From contig NZ_JANIIC010000052.1 of the NCBI RefSeq assembly GCF_024519315.1, forward strand, positions 1 to 64,000: DNA of 64,000 nucleotides. Direction: 5' to 3'. The notes under the pieces are model-generated. The model had not been told where the DNA came from, ran no database searches, and worked only from the letters and a program-made list of their open reading frames with translations. The translations under genes were made by a program, and so were the position numbers. Shown here piece by piece: positions 60,447-64,000 of the stretch. Origin of the DNA: Streptomyces malaysiensis subsp. samsunensis. Its GTDB lineage: Bacteria; Actinomycetota; Actinomycetes; Streptomycetales; Streptomycetaceae. Numbering within the stretch: the first letter of the stretch is position 1; every line of letters starts with the position of its first letter.

Positions 60447-61385
60447 GTGCAGCCAGCGCAGCGAAGGGCGTACGAACGGCGGCCCACCCCCGCCGTCGCC
60501 GTGCTCATCACCGTGCTCGCCGCCGCGGGGCTCGGCGGATGCACCGGCTCCGATTCAACGCCCGGCCCGGACGACGGCGCCTCCGGCGACTCCGGGACGG
60601 CCGTCTCGGCCGAGCCCGGCCGCTACCGCACCCTGCCCGAGGCATGCGGCGCGGTCAGCCGTAAGAACCTCCAGGCGCTGCTGCCCGGCGCCGAGCAGGA
60701 CGACAAGGTGTACGAGGGCCAGGCGGCCGTGACGTACGACATAGACCGGCGGGACGGCTGCCGCTGGAAGGTGGAGACCCCGAGCGGCACGCGCTATCTC
60801 ACGATCGACTTCCAGCGCGTGGTCTCGTACGACCCCTCGGTCAGCGATGACGACCGGGCTCAGGAGACCTACGAGGAGAAGGCCACGGCCGCCCATATCC
60901 CGGACGCCACGAGCAGCCCCTCGACGCCCTCCGCCAGTTCGTCGCGGAGCGAGAGCGGCGGCGCGAGCGATAGCGGCAGCTCCTCCGCCTCCCCCGGCTC
61001 GAGCTCCGATGAGCCCGGTAAGGGCGACAACAGCAACAAGAGCGGCAAAGGCGGCAAGACGGATAGTGGAGACAAAGGCACCGGTACCCCCTCCTCGGGG
61101 GCCGATGCGAGTGGCGGAAGTGACGAAAGTGACACCGCCTCGGCCGACACCGCCCCGCGCCGGCTGGACGACCTCGGTGACGACGCCTTTCTCAACGACC
61201 AACTGATCACCAAGGACTCGGGTATCCACCGCGACATCACGGTCGTGTTCCGGTCCTCGAATGTGATTGCCACCATTGAGTACGACCAGTGGACGACCGA
61301 CAAGAAGCACATTCCCAGCAGCCAGGAACTCCAGGAAAAAGCCCAGGACTTGGCCGATGAACTGACCGGTCGCCTCAACGAATAA
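60447..61385 (+). CDS. DUF3558-type lipoprotein with a serine-rich insert
   Basis: Encodes 312 aa, probably a lipoprotein (GLGGCTGSDS lipobox near residue 33). A DUF3558-like start follows (YRTLPEACGAVSRKNLQALL, with RDGCRWKV). A Ser/Gly/Asp-rich linker at about residues 145-230 separates it from a C-terminal part (VVFRSSNVIATIEYDQW). The function of DUF3558 is unknown. GTG at 60447 is chosen with GAAGGGAC upstream. Confidence 0.85.
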   Translation: MQPAQRRAYERRPTPAVAVLITVLAAAGLGGCTGSDSTPGPDDGASGDSGTAVSAEPGRYRTLPEACGAVSRKNLQALLPGAEQDDKVYEGQAAVTYDIDRRDGCRWKVETPSGTRYLTIDFQRVVSYDPSVSDDDRAQETYEEKATAAHIPDATSSPSTPSASSSRSESGGASDSGSSSASPGSSSDEPGKGDNSNKSGKGGKTDSGDKGTGTPSSGADASGGSDESDTASADTAPRRLDDLGDDAFLNDQLITKDSGIHRDITVVFRSSNVIATIEYDQWTTDKKHIPSSQELQEKAQDLADELTGRLNE

Positions 61386-61532
61386 CGGGTCCTCGCCACA
61401 CCCCCGCGAGCGCCCCGCCCACCCTCCGCGGAGACTTCGGAAATTGGGACGCCCGCGCGTCGGCCGCGTACCGTGCCGACTAATGACGCGGGCGGCACGT
61501 CCGCCCATCGACAGAGAATGAGCGAAGGACCC

Positions 61533-62246
61533 ATGCACCGTTCAGCCCCGCGACTCGCCCGAATACTCGCCTGCGCGACCGTACCGGTGGTGCTCGTCGC
61601 CGGCTGCTCCTCCGGCTCGGATAAGTCGGACAAGCCGGACGACAAAAAGGCGGAGGGCTCGGCGAGACCCGGCTCACCCAGTACGTCACCCACCGTCGAG
61701 GCGGCGAAGTTCAGCAAACTGCCCGATGTCTGCACCACGCTCTCCGGGAAGACGATCGACGATCTCGTTCCCAAGGCGCAGAGCAAGAAGGGCAAGGCCC
61801 TCCCCTCGGCCGACACCAACACCTCGGCCAGCTGCCTGTGGAGCGGCCTCGACGGGTTCGACTACCGCTCGCTGACCGTCTCCCTCAAGCTGTTCCGCTC
61901 CGACCCGGGGCTCGGCTCCGGCGACCGGCGCGCCGGGGAGTACGCCGCCCAGCAGGCGAGCCGGGCCGCCACCGCCGGCAAGGTGACCGACCCCAAGACC
62001 GAGAAGGTCGCGGGCATCGGCGACGAGGCGACCACGGTCAGCGCCAAGCAGAAGAAGGACGGCGACGACTTCCGCGACCAGACGGTGGTGACCCGCACCG
62101 CCAATGTCGTCATCACCCTCCAGTACGACGGCGCGGGCTATGAGACCGCCAAGGCCCCGGACGCGGCCGCACTGCTCAAGGACGCCAAGTCCGCCGCCAA
62201 GGAGGCCGTCGGTGCCATCGCGAAGGGCACGTCGAGCGGCGTCTGA
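61533..62246 (+). CDS. DUF3558-type lipoprotein
   Basis: Encodes 237 aa, a lipoprotein (VLVAGCSSGSD lipobox near residue 23). A Ser/Lys/Asp-rich linker leads to the domain: LPDVCTTLSGKTIDDLVPKA, then SASCLWSGLDGFDYR, a repeat of the cysteine pair layout seen in the gene before it. Probably a diverged paralogue. ATG follows GCGAAGGACCC. Confidence 0.87.
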   Translation: MHRSAPRLARILACATVPVVLVAGCSSGSDKSDKPDDKKAEGSARPGSPSTSPTVEAAKFSKLPDVCTTLSGKTIDDLVPKAQSKKGKALPSADTNTSASCLWSGLDGFDYRSLTVSLKLFRSDPGLGSGDRRAGEYAAQQASRAATAGKVTDPKTEKVAGIGDEATTVSAKQKKDGDDFRDQTVVTRTANVVITLQYDGAGYETAKAPDAAALLKDAKSAAKEAVGAIAKGTSSGV

Positions 62247-62334
62247 CCGACCGACACGACCCCTTCCCGCCCGCGCACCTTGACGTGTATGCGACGCTGT
62301 GGCGGCTGTTGTTGAGGACGGGGAGGGGTCGCGG

Positions 62335-63810
62335 GTGGCCGCGATGCAACTGACACGGATGCACCGAATACTGGCCGGCGTGGTCGTCACCGGAGCGGTG
62401 GTGATCGCGGGGATCGGCTTCGCCGGTTCCTACGCCGCGGTGCGCGATCTCGCCCTCGACAAGGGCTTCGGCAGGTTCGCCAATGTCTTCCCGATCGGTA
62501 TCGACGCGGGGATCGTGGTCCTGCTCGCACTGGATCTGCTGCTCACCTGGATCCGCATTCCCTTCCCGCTGCTGCGCCAGACCGCCTGGCTGCTGACCGC
62601 GGCCACCATCGCCTTCAACGGCGCGGCCGCCTGGCCGGACCCGGTCGGCGTCGGCATGCACGCCGTGATCCCGATCCTCTTCGTCGTCTCCGTCGAGGCC
62701 GCCCGGCACGCGGTCGGCCGGATCGCCGACATCACCGCCGACCGGCACATGGAGTCGGTCCGCATCACCCGCTGGCTGCTCGCGCCGATTCCCACCTTCC
62801 GGCTGTGGCGCCGGATGAAGCTGTGGGAGCTGCGCAGCTACGAGGAGGTCATCAGGCTGGAGCAGGACCGGCTGGTCTACCAGGCCCGGCTGCGGGCCCG
62901 CTACGGACGCGCCTGGCGCCGCAAGGCCCCCGTGGAGTCGCTGATGCCGCTGCGGCTGGCGCGGTACGGGGTGCCGCTGGCGGACACCGCACCGGCCGGG
63001 CTCGCGGCGGCCGGTCTCGACCCGGCCACGGTGTCGGCCACCGCGCTCCCTCCGGGCCGGACGGACCGGGCGGGCGAGCCGGGGGCGCAGAGCACGCCCC
63101 CGGAGGCCCAGCCGGGCCCGTACGGCCCGCCCGGGGCCCTGGCCGGTGGGGGCCCACAGCAGCACCCGGAACAGCCCCAGACGCAGGAGCTGCCGCTCTC
63201 ACTGCCCCTGCCGGTGTACCAGCAGCCCGGCGGGCAGCAGGGCCATGACGGGCGGAACGCCGTGCCCTTCGACCCGGCCGCCACCCACCCGGCGCCGGTC
63301 GAGCAGCAGGTACAGCAACCCCAGCAGCTCCAGGAACCACAGCAGCCGCAGCAGCTCCAGCCGGAGTACCAGCAGGTCCCGGGCCAGGCGGCGCAGCCCG
63401 AGCAGCTGCCTCAGCAGCCGCAGCCGCAACAGGCACAGCCCCAGCTCCAACAGCCCCAGCTGACCGTGCCCGTCGGGCCCGGCGGCCGGGTGCGGCCGCT
63501 CGGCGGCGAGGGCCTGGGCAGCCAGCAGGGCGTGTACGTACCGGAGCAGCGCGAGCCCGAGCGGTACGCGTACGAGGAGCAGCCGGGGCAGCCGATGAAC
63601 CAGCTGCCGGACGATGTGCCGCGCGAGGAGGTCTACTACGCGACCTTCCGCCAGTTCCTCGCCGACCACAGCCGGTACCCCTCCGCGTACCAGTTCGGGC
63701 AGCGGCTGCGGGAGACGTACGGCGTGAGCGACCTCAGCAACAGCGAGCTGGCCGCGTACGTGGACGACTTCAAGGAGCGCGTCCGCCTGGAGCGCGAGGC
63801 CATCCCGTAA
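62335..63810 (+). CDS. DUF2637 membrane protein with Gln/Pro-rich region
   Basis: Encodes 491 aa. Residues 1-125 hold about four transmembrane helices of the DUF2637/SpdB type (MHRILAGVVVTGAVVIAGIG). A helical cytoplasmic region follows (RMKLWELRSYEEVIRLEQDR). Residues 230-410 are rich in Gln and Pro and probably disordered. A conserved C-terminal domain resembles a short winged/helical motif (FRQFLADHSRYPSAYQFGQR). Related plasmid proteins act in conjugal spread; the chromosomal role is unknown. GTG at 62335 follows GGGGAGGGG. Confidence 0.85.
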   Translation: MAAMQLTRMHRILAGVVVTGAVVIAGIGFAGSYAAVRDLALDKGFGRFANVFPIGIDAGIVVLLALDLLLTWIRIPFPLLRQTAWLLTAATIAFNGAAAWPDPVGVGMHAVIPILFVVSVEAARHAVGRIADITADRHMESVRITRWLLAPIPTFRLWRRMKLWELRSYEEVIRLEQDRLVYQARLRARYGRAWRRKAPVESLMPLRLARYGVPLADTAPAGLAAAGLDPATVSATALPPGRTDRAGEPGAQSTPPEAQPGPYGPPGALAGGGPQQHPEQPQTQELPLSLPLPVYQQPGGQQGHDGRNAVPFDPAATHPAPVEQQVQQPQQLQEPQQPQQLQPEYQQVPGQAAQPEQLPQQPQPQQAQPQLQQPQLTVPVGPGGRVRPLGGEGLGSQQGVYVPEQREPERYAYEEQPGQPMNQLPDDVPREEVYYATFRQFLADHSRYPSAYQFGQRLRETYGVSDLSNSELAAYVDDFKERVRLEREAIP

Positions 63811-63816
63811 CGCCGA

Positions 63817-63857
63817 GGGCGCCGGGCGGGGGCCGTGAGGCCACCCGCCCGGCGCCC
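63817..63857. terminator. Bidirectional terminator hairpin
   Basis: GGGCGCCGGGCGGG pairs with CCCGCCCGGCGCCC over 14 bp. The loop GGCC-GTGA-GGCC pairs again and closes with a GNRA-type tetraloop. It lies between the DUF2637 gene and the gene at the right edge. Confidence 0.85.
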
Positions 63858-63890
63858 GGGAGCGGAGAGCGGCTGATACGAGCGGAGCGC

Positions 63891-64000
63891 TCAGGCCGCG
63901 AGCAGCTTGCGCACCCGGTCCGCCCCCACCGCCAGCAGCAGCGTGGGCAGCCGCGGGCCGGTGTCCCGCCCGACCAGCAGGGTGTAGAGCAGCGCGAAGA
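63891..64000 (-). CDS. lysS: C-terminal end of probable class I lysyl-tRNA synthetase (partial)
   Basis: Only the last 36 residues lie in the window: FALLYTLLVGRDTGPRLPTL, then LLAVGADRVRKLLAA and a TGA. The LVGRDTGPRLPTLL block resembles the conserved end of class I (archaeal-type) lysyl-tRNA synthetases of Streptomyces. The 5' part is beyond position 64000, so the identity rests on this short match. Confidence 0.65.
   Translation of the reverse strand, partial: FALLYTLLVGRDTGPRLPTLLLAVGADRVRKLLAA

Overview
The window is chromosomal DNA of a high-GC actinomycete, almost certainly a Streptomyces. The signs are very high GC, G/C-ending third codon positions, many GTG starts, GTGA/ATGA stop-start overlaps, a complete 14-gene nuo operon, the futalosine route to menaquinone, a Streptomyces-type repeated hairpin near 19.66 kb, and ordinary Streptomyces families (DUF3558 lipoproteins, DUF4229, DUF2637, PepSY, EACC1). 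No phage, transposon, CRISPR, rRNA or tRNA gene was recognised. The first ~115 bases are almost pure G and look like an assembly or sequencing artefact at a contig edge.

Layout. (1) 0.26-16.5 kb: nuoA-N on the minus strand, ending in a strong hairpin terminator and headed by a 16-bp Rex-type redox operator. (2) 17-22 kb: a secreted NlpC/P60 endopeptidase, a CBS protein, a VOC protein, a geranylgeranyl-reductase-family enzyme and the last menaquinone methyltransferase. (3) 22-41 kb: futalosine-pathway genes mqnC, mqnA, mqnE, mqnM, mqnP and mqnL in three blocks. Between them lie a Ser/Thr kinase, a cold-shock protein with a structured leader, two secreted hydrolases, a guanidine exporter behind a guanidine-III riboswitch, a dicarboxylate/glutamate-type symporter, a UdgX uracil-DNA glycosylase and an Lrp regulator. 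mqnB and mqnD are not in the window. (4) 42-46.4 kb: the system II cytochrome c maturation operon (resA-like, ccdA, resB, ccsB), then a Tat-type lipoprotein deacetylase, a histidine phosphatase and hemL. Complex I, menaquinone, cytochrome c maturation and heme precursor supply together make most of the window a core respiratory region.

(5) 50-64 kb is more accessory: a two-gene EACC1-caspase conflict system (candidate programmed-death or defence module), a secreted low-complexity protein whose C-terminal PepSY domain is interrupted by a charged insert, an SDR plus a complete ferredoxin / ferredoxin reductase / P450 electron chain, a stand-alone RtcB RNA ligase, two DUF3558 lipoproteins, a DUF2637 membrane protein, and the C-terminal end of a probable class I lysyl-tRNA synthetase running off the right edge.

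The most unusual pattern is not a gene. About ten genes end in short, degenerate tandem repeats (17-32 bp period) that copy the last codons and the stop codon into the downstream spacer. The clearest are at 17.97-18.08, 34.38-34.42, 36.15-36.23, 50.64-50.70, 57.60-57.69 and 59.04-59.10 kb, and a convergent spacer at 30.18-30.33 kb is filled from both sides. The period is usually not a multiple of three, so this looks like a DNA-level process rather than selection for in-frame backup stops.
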